A stretch of DNA of 64,000 nucleotides from Campylobacter concisus (GTDB taxonomy: Bacteria; Campylobacterota; Campylobacteria; Campylobacterales; Campylobacteraceae): positions 62,001 through 126,000 of the forward strand of contig NZ_CABPVS010000004.1 of NCBI RefSeq assembly GCF_902460845.1, read 5' to 3'. The notes under the pieces are model-generated. The model was not told the origin of the DNA, did no database searches, and was given only the letters and a program-made list of their open reading frames with translations. Shown here piece by piece: positions 35,181-44,708 of this stretch (position 1 is its first letter; every line of letters starts with the position of its first letter). The position numbers and the translations under genes were made by a program.

Positions 35181-37022
35181 ATGAACGATTTTAAAAGATT
35201 AAATGAACTCACAAAAGAGCAAAAAAACAAGCTAAATGCTATTTATAAAAATTTAGACGATGATATCATAAACGAGGCTGTTAAAATTTGTGGTCTTGCT
35301 GGTACACCAAGCGAGAAACTGGCTCTTGCAAGAAGGATAGTAGATCTTAAAGTAGATCCGCTTCAAAATGAGCTAAAAAAGCTAAATTTAGGCGAAGATG
35401 AGCAAAAACGAGTGCTAAATTTAATGTATGGCTACGTTAGAAATTTATATGAAAACCTGCACGCCAAGCTTTTAGAAAAGGCCAAAGAAGAGAAAATTTT
35501 AGATCCATTTAACCAAGCTTTTGTGCAGGCGATGCATGAACTTGGGCTTAGTCTAAATGCGTGGCAAATTTCATGGCAGGATCGTATTATTGACACTACA
35601 AACAAAGAGTTTGAGGCTAAATTTAAAGATTTAAGCCAGGCAAATGAGTTTATTACTAAAAATGCTTTATTTCAGTGTGATATTAACGGTGTAAGAGCTG
35701 ATAGAACTTACGGCGCAGTTTGCAAAGAGGGCGAGAAATTTAGCTTTTTGCCTTACGCACTTGCCTTTAAAGATGAGGTTAGTGAGCTTAAAAAAGTCTT
35801 TGCAAAAAACCTTGAAATTTTAAGAAATTTAGCCCAAAATGACGAGCAAAAATCCTATGTAAAATACCTTAAAAAACTACAAAATGCCTTTTGTGAAGAG
35901 GACAATGCAAAGGTGATAAATGTATGGCAAGAGGCCGAGATAGCGTGGATGGATGTAAAAGGTGCGCTTCAGCCAGGCCATCCACTAGAGTACTATGAAG
36001 ATGCCTATACACACGCAGTTGCGCTAGAGTGGGACATCAGGCTGGTTGATAGCGAGGGCATTGATGAGCTTAAATTTAAAGAAAAAATAGCAAAAACTTA
36101 CGAAAGCGTTTGCGAAAAGATCAAGTTTGACAACGCCGAGACAAACAAGGCAGTTAGTGAAAATATCGCTAGAACGCAGCTTTATATAAGCGTGCCGATG
36201 ATTTATTATGGAGCCGAGCTAAATGGACTTTTTAGCGCTCAAGTCGTGCCAAATGATGAGAGTGTGAGCGCAAAATGTGGTAAAAAAATTTTTGCCTTTG
36301 TAAATCACGTCTATGAGGGCGCAAAGGCAAAGCCTTTTATGAAGCTTGGGGCTGAAATTTTTAGCAAGGAATTTTTGGATTTTGGTAGGGAAATTTTATT
36401 TTTAAAGCCAAAAATTTGGAAAAAAGTTTATGAAATCTCAACGATCGGACATGAGTTTGGACACATCCTCTTTATCGGGCTTGATACCGAGATGAGCATG
36501 AATAAAAGTGGCGTCTTTAAATTTATAGAAGAATATAAGGCGACGACTGGCGGGCTAGTAAATTTCTTCTTGCACGAAGAAGCGGAGTATAAAATGGCCG
36601 TCTTTCACGAGCTAATTGCCCGTGCGGTTGGGCTTATTGCGTGGCGAAAGGTCGATGAGGTGAGGGCTTACTACTGCGAGGGGCTCATACATCTTAGCTT
36701 GCTTTTTAGGGCTGGAGTGCTTAAATTTGACGGCAAACTAAGTGTGAATATGAGCGAGCAAACTTATGCTAAATTTAAAGAAAATTGTCTACAAAACTAC
36801 TATGATCTAGCGCAAACATACGCTAAAAAAGATGATGCGAACACATTTTTGGAGAAATTTTGCCAAAAAGACGAACTAAGCTATCTACCAAAAGATGAAG
36901 AGTGCAAGAAATTTGTTGAGCATTTTTACGCTAGATACGAAGCTATAGGCAACGACGTCGATGATAGTGGTGAGTGGCAAAGGTGGCAAAGTTTAGCCAA
37001 AAAGGCAGAGAAAGATAGATAA
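35181..37022 (+). CDS. ciaB: CiaB-like invasion antigen protein
   Basis: A 613-residue protein matching the length (about 610) and overall character of Campylobacter CiaB, reported as secreted and needed for host-cell invasion in C. jejuni. There is no signal peptide. A zinc-metallopeptidase-like motif H424-E-F-G-H428 (GHEFGHILF) and a downstream HEEAEYKMAVFHE segment are obvious, so a peptidase fold of M2/M3 gluzincin type is plausible. The gene starts with AGGGGATG spacing before ATGAACGAT. It is followed ten bases later by the GGDEF/EAL gene. Function as an invasion factor in this organism is inference. Confidence 0.85.
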   Translation: MNDFKRLNELTKEQKNKLNAIYKNLDDDIINEAVKICGLAGTPSEKLALARRIVDLKVDPLQNELKKLNLGEDEQKRVLNLMYGYVRNLYENLHAKLLEKAKEEKILDPFNQAFVQAMHELGLSLNAWQISWQDRIIDTTNKEFEAKFKDLSQANEFITKNALFQCDINGVRADRTYGAVCKEGEKFSFLPYALAFKDEVSELKKVFAKNLEILRNLAQNDEQKSYVKYLKKLQNAFCEEDNAKVINVWQEAEIAWMDVKGALQPGHPLEYYEDAYTHAVALEWDIRLVDSEGIDELKFKEKIAKTYESVCEKIKFDNAETNKAVSENIARTQLYISVPMIYYGAELNGLFSAQVVPNDESVSAKCGKKIFAFVNHVYEGAKAKPFMKLGAEIFSKEFLDFGREILFLKPKIWKKVYEISTIGHEFGHILFIGLDTEMSMNKSGVFKFIEEYKATTGGLVNFFLHEEAEYKMAVFHELIARAVGLIAWRKVDEVRAYYCEGLIHLSLLFRAGVLKFDGKLSVNMSEQTYAKFKENCLQNYYDLAQTYAKKDDANTFLEKFCQKDELSYLPKDEECKKFVEHFYARYEAIGNDVDDSGEWQRWQSLAKKAEKDR

Positions 37023-37031
37023 AGACGAAAC

Positions 37032-39359
37032 ATGATAAGTAAAATAAGTAACGAAAATCAAGTATCTTTTTTATTTATGTTAATACTTTTTTGTGTATAT
37101 GTTGTTAGTTGTTTTATTGCTAGTAGTTTTTATAATGACATAATTACTGTTCTATTTGATTTTATGATCACATTATTTATCTTTTTAAAGCTAAAAGAGA
37201 CAAAAAATTTAAAAACATATTGGATATATATATTACTAGGCCTTACTTGCTGGGTAGCATCAGACACTATGTGGATGCTATATGATAAGGTTGATTTTCT
37301 TAAACAATTTCTTTCTAAAGTCAATTTTATACAAATCTCATACTTGGTCTCATATTTTATGTTTGCATTTTCTGCTTTTTATATTTTGATCAAAAATTTG
37401 AAAAATTTATTTTTAATGCAAGTATTTGTGGATTCAGTCTCTATTTCCGCAATATATTTTAGTTTTATGTGGTTTATGATTTTTAATAGAAATTTAACTC
37501 AAGTTTTAAGCCAAAAAGATTTTTTTAATCTAAGCTATATCGCCATAGATTTATTTATGTTTTGTACCTCATTTACTGCGTTTTTTTCACTTAAATTTTC
37601 AAAAAGAAGACTATCTATATTTTTATGCTTGATAGCACTTATTGTAATAAGCACTTATGATGTTTTTACCACTACAATGGATTTTTGGATAGATGAAATA
37701 TCCTTTTTTGGATACGACATTTTATTTAAGAGTTCATTTTTTATGTTGTTTGTTGCTACGCTTCATTTAAGAGAGGGCGAGGCAAATCTAAAATTTAGGG
37801 CACTTAGAAACGATTTTGATAAAATTTTAATACAAAAGCTATTTGTTTTTGCCGTATTTTTGACGATCATGATCTTGTACTCTTGGAAGATAAATTTGAC
37901 ATGGTTATTTTCTATTTTAGTTACTTTGCTTGCATACGGGGCATTATCTTATATATTTTCTAACGTTAGAAAGATGGATATTTTAATTAAACGTGAAATA
38001 CATATCAAAAAAGTGTTAAATAATCAGATAGAAAATAAAGTAAAAGAGCTTGAAGAGACAAATAGGCACCTACAAAGGATCAGTAAATACGATTATCTAA
38101 CAAATGCTCTAAATCGCCAGTATTTTATCGCAAGGCTTGAAGAGATGATAAAGTCAAAGGCACTTGGCGAAAAGATAGATATTTATAGTATTGACATAAA
38201 CCATTTTAAAGCGATAAATGACTCGTATGGGCACTATATCGGTGATGATGTAATAGCAAAGTTTGCTTCAAACATTGAGTCAATATTGCCACCAAACGAT
38301 TCCTTATTTGCAAGATCTGGCGGCGATGACTTTATCGTTGTTGTCAAGCAAAACGAAAATGTACATTGCAGAGAATTTTTACATTATCTACTAAAAGCTA
38401 TTTCAGAGCCAATCGTTATAGATGATTATAAAATTGTACTTGATGCGAAAATAGGGATTAGCTCGACACAAACTAGTGAAATTTTGGCTGATGATTTTAT
38501 CATGCAATCAGAAGCAGCACTAGAAGCAGCAAAAAAAGATGCATCTGAAAAGTATGTTTTTTATAGTGATATAAAAAGCATTATTCAGGATAGAAACTAC
38601 ATAGAAATATTGCTAAATAGCATAAGCTTTGATGAAGAATTTGAGCTAAAATTTCAGCCCCAATATCTAATAGAAGGTAAAAAAATAGTAGGAGCAGAGG
38701 CTCTTGTTAGGTGGAACTCTCCTATAAAAGGTCCGGTAGATCAATCAAAATTTATCCCAATAGCCGAACAAAGCTCTATTATCAATGCGATAGGAAAATG
38801 GGTAGCAAAAAATGCTATAAAACAAATGGCCTTTTGGAATGAAAAATATAATACAAACCTAAAAATAGGCATAAATATCTCGCCAAAACAGATTGATAAT
38901 ATAAATTTTGCATCTAAATTTTTAAGCTATATAGATAGATACGGCATCGATCCATCTTGTGTAGATGTTGAGATCACTGAGGCTAGCCTCGTTAATGCCG
39001 AAGAGATGATGCAAAGTGCGTTATCTGAGCTTTCAAATAGAGGAATTTGCATCTCCATAGATGATTTTGGTACCGGTTTTTCATCAATGAATTACATCAA
39101 AAAATATCCTATGAGTCGCCTAAAGATCGCTAAAGAGCTGATAGATAATATTGCTAAAAATGATATAGATAAAGACGTGGTAAAAAGCGTTATAGCTTTG
39201 GCTAAAAATGTGGAGCTAAAGACTATTGCTGAGGGCGTCGAAGATGAAACCCAGCTTGAAATTTTAAGAGAGCTTGGATGCGATGAGGTGCAAGGGTATC
39301 TTTGGGGCAAGCCAATGAGTGCAGAGGATTTTGAAAAGCTTATAATAAGCGCTATTTAA
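37032..39359 (+). CDS. Membrane GGDEF-EAL protein (c-di-GMP turnover), EAL site intact
   Basis: A 775-residue signalling protein. About residues 1-310 hold roughly nine membrane helices; a coiled linker leads into a GGDEF domain whose signature is S-G430-G-D-D433-F, with Asp in place of the catalytic Glu. The EAL domain has E556-A-L558, followed by NISPKQ, EITEASLVN, DDFGTGFSS and IAEGVE, the complete metal and catalytic set. It is therefore best read as a c-di-GMP phosphodiesterase with a GGDEF domain of uncertain activity. A homologous but degenerate protein is encoded 660 bp downstream. The 3' end overlaps the convergent gene by eight bases. Confidence 0.92.
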   Translation: MISKISNENQVSFLFMLILFCVYVVSCFIASSFYNDIITVLFDFMITLFIFLKLKETKNLKTYWIYILLGLTCWVASDTMWMLYDKVDFLKQFLSKVNFIQISYLVSYFMFAFSAFYILIKNLKNLFLMQVFVDSVSISAIYFSFMWFMIFNRNLTQVLSQKDFFNLSYIAIDLFMFCTSFTAFFSLKFSKRRLSIFLCLIALIVISTYDVFTTTMDFWIDEISFFGYDILFKSSFFMLFVATLHLREGEANLKFRALRNDFDKILIQKLFVFAVFLTIMILYSWKINLTWLFSILVTLLAYGALSYIFSNVRKMDILIKREIHIKKVLNNQIENKVKELEETNRHLQRISKYDYLTNALNRQYFIARLEEMIKSKALGEKIDIYSIDINHFKAINDSYGHYIGDDVIAKFASNIESILPPNDSLFARSGGDDFIVVVKQNENVHCREFLHYLLKAISEPIVIDDYKIVLDAKIGISSTQTSEILADDFIMQSEAALEAAKKDASEKYVFYSDIKSIIQDRNYIEILLNSISFDEEFELKFQPQYLIEGKKIVGAEALVRWNSPIKGPVDQSKFIPIAEQSSIINAIGKWVAKNAIKQMAFWNEKYNTNLKIGINISPKQIDNINFASKFLSYIDRYGIDPSCVDVEITEASLVNAEEMMQSALSELSNRGICISIDDFGTGFSSMNYIKKYPMSRLKIAKELIDNIAKNDIDKDVVKSVIALAKNVELKTIAEGVEDETQLEILRELGCDEVQGYLWGKPMSAEDFEKLIISAI

Positions 39360-39891
39360 GCACGCTCTTTGCGCTAAAATTTTCAAATTTCAAAATATCT
39401 TTATGGCAAAGTTTGGCCAGCTCATTTATCATTTTTGAGCTAGCTTCATCTTTTGGGATTATTAGATGTATTTTTTCTTCTAAAAAAATGATAAAGATAT
39501 TTTTTAACTCATAAATTTCACTAACTTCATTTAGGTCAAATTTTTCATTTTCTTTGGGTTCGTTTTCATAGTAAGCCAGAAATTTCTCATTTACTTCAAA
39601 ATTCATTTGCTTTTGAACATCTGAAATTTCAATTCTCTTTAATGCAGCTATACGACTTCTTTTTAAAAAAATAGGATAAAAAATGATCCAAAATATAGCA
39701 AAAACAGCTCCGATAATAGTAAAAATTTTACTTTTTAATAGCATATCAGCAACAAAACCAGCTATGATGGCTTCAGTAAATATCATAAAAGTGTTTATAA
39801 AATACTGCTTTCTTGCCGCCTTTGAGAAAAATAAGATAAAAGATTTATAATCTATTAAATTTTGTCCATTTATGACGATATTGCATTTCAT
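39352..39891 (-). CDS. YcxB-like membrane-associated hypothetical protein
   Basis: A 179-residue protein with two hydrophobic helices (about 35-75) flanked by soluble segments. The C-terminal half, with EVSEIYELKNIFIIFLEEKI followed by LIIPKDE, has the strand pattern of YcxB-family proteins (usual ending 'iiPkraf'). Function unknown. Its 3' end overlaps the preceding GGDEF-EAL gene by eight bases in convergent orientation, and it lies between the two GGDEF-EAL genes. Confidence 0.65.
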   Translation of the reverse strand: MKCNIVINGQNLIDYKSFILFFSKAARKQYFINTFMIFTEAIIAGFVADMLLKSKIFTIIGAVFAIFWIIFYPIFLKRSRIAALKRIEISDVQKQMNFEVNEKFLAYYENEPKENEKFDLNEVSEIYELKNIFIIFLEEKIHLIIPKDEASSKMINELAKLCHKDILKFENFSAKSVLK

Positions 39892-39954
39892 AAGATACCT
39901 TTGTGAATTTTAAAGTTTTTGGGAAATTATAACCAAAAGCAAAGTCAATTTTTG

Positions 39955-39960
39955 TATAAT
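39955..39960 (+). promoter_or_regulatory. -10 element of the second GGDEF-EAL gene
   Basis: A perfect TATAAT. Transcription would start near 39967, and a ribosome site AGGAGAGG follows at 39975-39982. The expected start codon window after this site holds no ATG, GTG or TTG in frame. Confidence 0.6.
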
Positions 39961-40021
39961 TTGGACTATTTCTTAGGAGAGGGACACTATTTTTTTAATA
40001 TCAAAATCATCTATAACTGGC

Positions 40022-42337
40022 ATGCGAAAATGGATCTTAGTTGCAGTTGTAGCGCTATTCGTATTTGCACTATTAGCATCTTTACTAGACTATAATCTAA
40101 TTGGAAAAATATCTATTTTGCTTAGTTTCTTTATGATAACTTTTGGTATTTATACTTCAATGGATAAAGTAAAAACCAAAATAACGCATTGGCTTGCAAT
40201 ATGTTTTGGTGTTTTTTTATGGTCTATTTGTGATGCATTAATGGTATTAAATCAAGATGTACTATTGCGGGCTCATAGTTCTTACGCGTATCTTGATGTA
40301 TTTTTTATGTTGCCGATGATATCTATTTTAACTGGCGTTAGTATATTTTTGTATTCAAAATTTGCAGCCAGTCAAGAAAAACTAGCCATCATTATGGATA
40401 GCATAAGTGTCTTTTTTTTAATAGTAATTTTAATATATGGTATTTTTGATGAAGTAGATATCTCATCGATGATAAATAATAGATCAAATATCGTTTTTCT
40501 CTCTATCGTAGCTATAAATTTTCTTATACTTTTTATCAATTTAAGTGAGATTTTTACAAGCAGTTTGCTTCATATAAAAATTAGTGGCTTTTACCTTATA
40601 TCAGCTAGCATTTTATTTACGATGCTAAATTTATTTATTTTCTATAGTCAGATCTCAAATGTAAATTTTGGCCATAAAATAGATTTTTTATATATCGTTC
40701 CTTTCTTTTTTTTGATGATAGGAGCTTTTCATTTAAAAGCTAAAAATGAATATGTTACAAATACCGATAAAGATATCTCAATAGGATCAAAATGGCTACC
40801 AATAATAATAGTTTTGCCTTTGCTGTTACAGGAAGATCTAACATCTTTTAGTGCACTTATCTCACTATTTATCTTGGTTGTAAATGCTATTGTTAATTAC
40901 TACGTTAAAAGCTCTATTGCAAGTAGAAAAATATTAGATTATGAGAGAAATCTTCATAGAGAGATGGAAAAGTCGATGCATGAGCGAACCAATGAACTTA
41001 TGCTCGCAAATTTAAGACTTCAAGATATGTCCGAGAAAGACTATCTAACAGACCTTGGCAATAGAAATTTTATAGTAAATGAGCTTGAAAGAATGTGCAA
41101 AAGCATCTTTGAAGATGAGGAAATCGCAGTTTATTATATAAATTTAAGCCGTTTTAAAAGCATAAATACATCTTACGGGCATGAAATAGGCGATAGAATT
41201 TTAAAGCTAGTTGCAAAAAGGATACTTGAAGTTTGCAATAGACAAGAGGCCATAGCAAGGATTAGTGCGGACGAATTTATCGTACTAGCAAAAATGGAGA
41301 TAAATAGTCATACAAAACGCTTAAATCTTGGAATTGCCTTAAAAGATGCTATTGAAAAGCCAATTCAAATAGATAGATATCACTTTGGGCTTAAGTGCAT
41401 AATAGGCATAGATGTAGCAACAAAAGATAGCACGGCAAATCCAAGAAATATTATAAAAAACGCAGATATGGCAATGTATTACGCCAAGAAAAATCCAGCT
41501 TTAAATCCTATGGTTTATAGCGATAAAATTAGCAATGAAATGCACCTAAGCTCAAGTATCGAGATCGCGCTTAAAAAAGCTAATTTGCAAGAAGACCTTC
41601 ATGTATATTTTCAACCAATATTTGATCTAAAAATCGAAAAAATGATCTGCGCGGAGGTTTTTTTATATTGTAAATCAGAAAAATTTGGCTTGATGGAAGC
41701 AAGCAAATTTATGAAAGAGGTCAATGTAAATAGTGATATTTTAAACGATATTTGCTCGCTTTTGGTTTCAAAGACCATAGAGTATGTAGATAGATGGCAA
41801 AAAGAAAAACTCTTGATACCAAAAATAAGCATAAATGTTGCGCAGATTCAAAATAAATCAGAAAAATTTGTTTTAGATTTTATTTCTAGCTTGTGCTCGC
41901 ATCATATAAATCCAGAGCTTTTTGAAATAGAATTTGGCGAAGAAATATGGACAAATAATTCTAAAACGCTTGATAAAATTTTTTCTATTCTTAAAGAAAA
42001 TAATATAGATGTTTGTATAGATAATTTTGGCTCTGGATATACTTCATTTATTTATATTAGAAAATACGGTGTTAAGCGTATAAAAATAGCAAGTGAATTT
42101 GTTGCTCAAGCATCAAATAGCAAAATAGACGCACAAATCGTATCTGCAATTATCGATTTAGCAAAGGCAATGAAGATAAAAGTTGGCGCAAAAGGCGTAG
42201 AAAAAGAAGAAGATATTCGTTTCTTAAAAGAGCTTGATTGTAATGAAGTGCAAGGACTTTTCTTATCTCGTCCTATGAGTGCAGAAGAATTTGAAGACCT
42301 TGTAAGACAAGATCCTCAAATGATAGCTAAAGTTTAA
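40022..42337 (+). CDS. Degenerate membrane GGDEF-EAL protein, probable c-di-GMP sensor or scaffold
   Basis: A 771-residue paralogue of the protein at 37032, with the same layout: about nine N-terminal helices, linker, GGDEF, EAL. Catalytic signatures are lost. GGDEF reads S415-A-D-E-F419; EAL reads E545-V-F547; DDFGTG has become DNFGSG; AEGVE has become AKGVE; and ITE is replaced by FGEE. It is therefore unlikely to make or cut c-di-GMP, and may bind it or act as a partner. The ATG at 40022 lacks a ribosome site; the frame is open back to 39977, and an ATT at 39989 stands nine bases after AGGAG, so the true start may be non-canonical and give 11 more residues. Confidence 0.88.
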   Translation: MRKWILVAVVALFVFALLASLLDYNLIGKISILLSFFMITFGIYTSMDKVKTKITHWLAICFGVFLWSICDALMVLNQDVLLRAHSSYAYLDVFFMLPMISILTGVSIFLYSKFAASQEKLAIIMDSISVFFLIVILIYGIFDEVDISSMINNRSNIVFLSIVAINFLILFINLSEIFTSSLLHIKISGFYLISASILFTMLNLFIFYSQISNVNFGHKIDFLYIVPFFFLMIGAFHLKAKNEYVTNTDKDISIGSKWLPIIIVLPLLLQEDLTSFSALISLFILVVNAIVNYYVKSSIASRKILDYERNLHREMEKSMHERTNELMLANLRLQDMSEKDYLTDLGNRNFIVNELERMCKSIFEDEEIAVYYINLSRFKSINTSYGHEIGDRILKLVAKRILEVCNRQEAIARISADEFIVLAKMEINSHTKRLNLGIALKDAIEKPIQIDRYHFGLKCIIGIDVATKDSTANPRNIIKNADMAMYYAKKNPALNPMVYSDKISNEMHLSSSIEIALKKANLQEDLHVYFQPIFDLKIEKMICAEVFLYCKSEKFGLMEASKFMKEVNVNSDILNDICSLLVSKTIEYVDRWQKEKLLIPKISINVAQIQNKSEKFVLDFISSLCSHHINPELFEIEFGEEIWTNNSKTLDKIFSILKENNIDVCIDNFGSGYTSFIYIRKYGVKRIKIASEFVAQASNSKIDAQIVSAIIDLAKAMKIKVGAKGVEKEEDIRFLKELDCNEVQGLFLSRPMSAEEFEDLVRQDPQMIAKV

Positions 42338-42522
42338 ATTTCAGCCTTTATCTCTTCGTTTGATTTTACGACCATACCTGAACCATGGATTACGCTTGGA
42401 ACACAACTGGTGCAAATATCAACTTCTTCGCCATTTTTATGAGCGTGGATAAAAACTGCATTTGTATCATCACTGCTTTTTAGTCCGCAAACATTGCAAA
42501 CCACTAGATCTTTTTCTCTCAT
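42334..42522 (-). CDS. Small CxxC zinc-ribbon-like protein
   Basis: A 62-residue protein with two CxxC pairs (VCNVCG and CTSC) spaced 28 residues apart, enough for one zinc site. The tail is charged. No named family was recognised. GGAGAAAAAATG marks the start. It converges with the second GGDEF-EAL gene and overlaps its end by four bases. Confidence 0.7.
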   Translation of the reverse strand: MREKDLVVCNVCGLKSSDDTNAVFIHAHKNGEEVDICTSCVPSVIHGSGMVVKSNEEIKAEI

Positions 42523-42651
42523 TTTTTCTCCTTTGAAATTTTTGCCTATTTTAGCTCCTAAATTTTATACATAAAATGATTTAAGTCAAGCTTGCCTCGT
42601 GGCATTTAATAATTTTTTGTTATAATCCTTTAAAATTTTAAAAGGCCTAAA

Positions 42652-43347
42652 ATGAATGAAAGAACGATTATTTTAGAGATGTTAAAGATGCAGCAAAGCC
42701 TAAATGATGAGACAAATGGGCTTGGCTGGGAAAATGGTTATACTAATAAAAATAAACTAATCAGCTGGAGGCGCTGCATATATATGGAGTGCGCTGAGCT
42801 GATTGATAGCTTTGCTTGGAAACACTGGAAGAGCATCGATGCTAAGACTGATGAGCAAAATTTACGCATAGAAGTTGTTGATATCTGGCACTTTATTATG
42901 AGCCTAGCTTTGCAAATTTATAAATCAAAACAGCTTGGAGATATAGAAACTTTAGCCGATGATATTTGCCAATCAAGCGGATTTAGTGAGTTTTGCAAAG
43001 AGCCACTAAAGATCGAAGACGAGAGCATTTATGAGATAATGAATGATGTTGAGATGCTTATACATGAGTGCAGCGGGTTTGACTACGATATATTTGATAT
43101 TTTAAAAATTTACTTCTCTATGTCTTTAAAATGCGGCGTAAATTTATACTCACTTTATGAGTGCTATATCGCTAAAAACGTGCTAAATCGCTTCCGTCAA
43201 AATAATGGCTACAAAGAAGGCAGCTATAAGAAAAATTGGAACGGACGCGAAGATAATGAAGTGATGAGTGAAATTTTGTCAAATGGCGTTAGTAAGATAG
43301 GTGAAATTTACGCAGCACTTGAGCATGAATATAAAAAGGTGAAATGA
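42652..43347 (+). CDS. dut: Dimeric dUTPase (MazG-related)
   Basis: A 231-residue all-alpha dUTPase of the type found in Campylobacter, unrelated to trimeric dUTPases. It hydrolyses dUTP to dUMP and pyrophosphate. The NTP-binding helices are visible: ISWRRCIYMECAELIDSFAW, trimmed with the ExxE motif (E-C-A-E), KHWK, and EVVDIWHFIMSLAL with the ExxD metal site. The stop overlaps the next gene by four bases. Confidence 0.92.
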   Translation: MNERTIILEMLKMQQSLNDETNGLGWENGYTNKNKLISWRRCIYMECAELIDSFAWKHWKSIDAKTDEQNLRIEVVDIWHFIMSLALQIYKSKQLGDIETLADDICQSSGFSEFCKEPLKIEDESIYEIMNDVEMLIHECSGFDYDIFDILKIYFSMSLKCGVNLYSLYECYIAKNVLNRFRQNNGYKEGSYKKNWNGREDNEVMSEILSNGVSKIGEIYAALEHEYKKVK

Positions 43348-44084
43348 TAAACCTTCTTCGCCTTGGTTTTAAAGACTTTTTTACAGCCAAATTTATAGCG
43401 CTATCCATCTTGCCACTTTGCCTTAGCATCATCTGCCTAGCTTGGCTTAGCATCTGGGGCGGCGGTGAGATATTTGATGTTTTAAGTGAAGGAGCAAGAA
43501 GTGGCAATTACTCTTTTATTGATACAAACTCAACGCTCTCTTCATATGCTATTAGAATTTTAAGCTTTAGCGCCACAAAATGGATAGTTAGTATACTTTT
43601 TTATATTCTGAGCACCTTTTTAACGATCATTGTTAGCATCGTGATTGCTCTAATTGTAGCTGGCTTTTTAACTCCAGTTGTTACTAAAGAGATAAACAAA
43701 AGACACTACAACTACGTGCTTAAAAGCGAGGTTAGCACGGCTAGAGTGCTAAAGGTGATGATGGTTGAGATCATAAAATTTCTTGGGATCTTGCTCGTTT
43801 GCCTGCCACTTTTATTTGTACCAGTATTAAATTTTTTCATCATAAATGTGCCGTTTTTTTATATCTATTACAAACTTTTACTGATAGACGTTGGCTCAAA
43901 CACTCTTGATAGCGATAAATTTGAGCTAGCACTGCTTGAAGGTGGCGGGGTTAAATTTATAGTTTTTACACTTTTATTTTATCTCATCTCGCTTGTGCCG
44001 CTTGTGGGACTATTTTTTCAGCTTTATTTCGTGATAGTCTTGTCACACCTCTTTTTCGAGAAAGAAGCACTTATAAAAATTTAG
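43344..44084 (+). CDS. EI24-domain / CysZ-like membrane protein
   Basis: A 246-residue inner-membrane protein with about four to five long hydrophobic segments. The EI24/CysZ pattern is seen as LIVAGFLTPVVTKEINKRHY in the first half and a C-terminal FYLISLVPLVGLFFQLYFVI. CysZ proteins transport sulphate, but many EI24 proteins have no known function and this one is not near cys genes. Coupled to dut by overlap. Confidence 0.8.
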   Translation: MINLLRLGFKDFFTAKFIALSILPLCLSIICLAWLSIWGGGEIFDVLSEGARSGNYSFIDTNSTLSSYAIRILSFSATKWIVSILFYILSTFLTIIVSIVIALIVAGFLTPVVTKEINKRHYNYVLKSEVSTARVLKVMMVEIIKFLGILLVCLPLLFVPVLNFFIINVPFFYIYYKLLLIDVGSNTLDSDKFELALLEGGGVKFIVFTLLFYLISLVPLVGLFFQLYFVIVLSHLFFEKEALIKI

Positions 44085-44101
44085 AGCCAAAAGGCCCTAA
44101 A
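44080..44101. terminator. Bidirectional hairpin between convergent genes
   Basis: TTTAGAGCC (44080-44088) and GGCCCTAAA (44093-44101) pair with one mismatch across an AAAA loop. The hairpin overlaps the end of the EI24 gene and precedes the end of the convergent gene. Confidence 0.55.
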
Positions 44102-44102
44102 T

Positions 44103-44624
44103 TTACGCATAGTAAGATACTTTGTTGCTCTCATCAAGCAATGTGTCAAATAGCCTTTTTGTGGCATTTAGTAGATTTTTGTTTGCATCATTTTTAGCTA
44201 GAAGCTCGTCAAACATCTTTAGCATATTGTCATTTATGAAATTTTTGTGATTTAGATCTTTTGCGTCAGGCAACATCTGCTTGATCTTGTTTGAAAGATC
44301 ACTTATGCTTTGGCTACTACCAGCGATCTTGTCGCCCTCTTTGACATTTTTCATAAACTCATCAACTTGTGGGCGAATTTGCTTCATCGCCTCTTCGATC
44401 TCTTTCATGTCTTGCTCGTCTATGCCGTTGCCTTTATAGGCAAACTCGTAGCCGTATTCGTGCATGAGAGTAAGACTTCTTTGGCTTGAAGTGCCATTTT
44501 TCTGGCTTGAAAACTCCAAACTTTTGTTGTCATACATCGAAAAGCTTATCTCATCGCCTGAGCTAGTTTTCATCGAAAAGCTCATGTTGTTGTAGCTTCC
44601 TTGAGAGTAAAAATTTGTTTGCAT
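44103..44624 (-). CDS. Hypothetical protein, Ser/Asn/Lys-rich
   Basis: A 173-residue soluble protein without signal peptide, cysteine or membrane helix. The N-terminal third is beta-like and polar (SFSMKTSSGDEISFSMYDN), the rest helical (IDEQDMKEIEEAMKQIRPQV). I know similar proteins only as conserved hypotheticals of Campylobacter, sometimes labelled ATP/GTP-binding without any visible P-loop, and none is seen here. TCAAAAGGAT precedes the ATG at 44624. Confidence 0.7.
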   Translation of the reverse strand: MQTNFYSQGSYNNMSFSMKTSSGDEISFSMYDNKSLEFSSQKNGTSSQRSLTLMHEYGYEFAYKGNGIDEQDMKEIEEAMKQIRPQVDEFMKNVKEGDKIAGSSQSISDLSNKIKQMLPDAKDLNHKNFINDNMLKMFDELLAKNDANKNLLNATKRLFDTLLDESNKVSYYA

Positions 44625-44708
44625 TTTTAAATCCTTTTGAGGCTACATCGGCAAATTTTTAATTTCATAAAGCAAAATTTTGTAAAATGCGTCAAAAAAG
44701 GACGGGCG

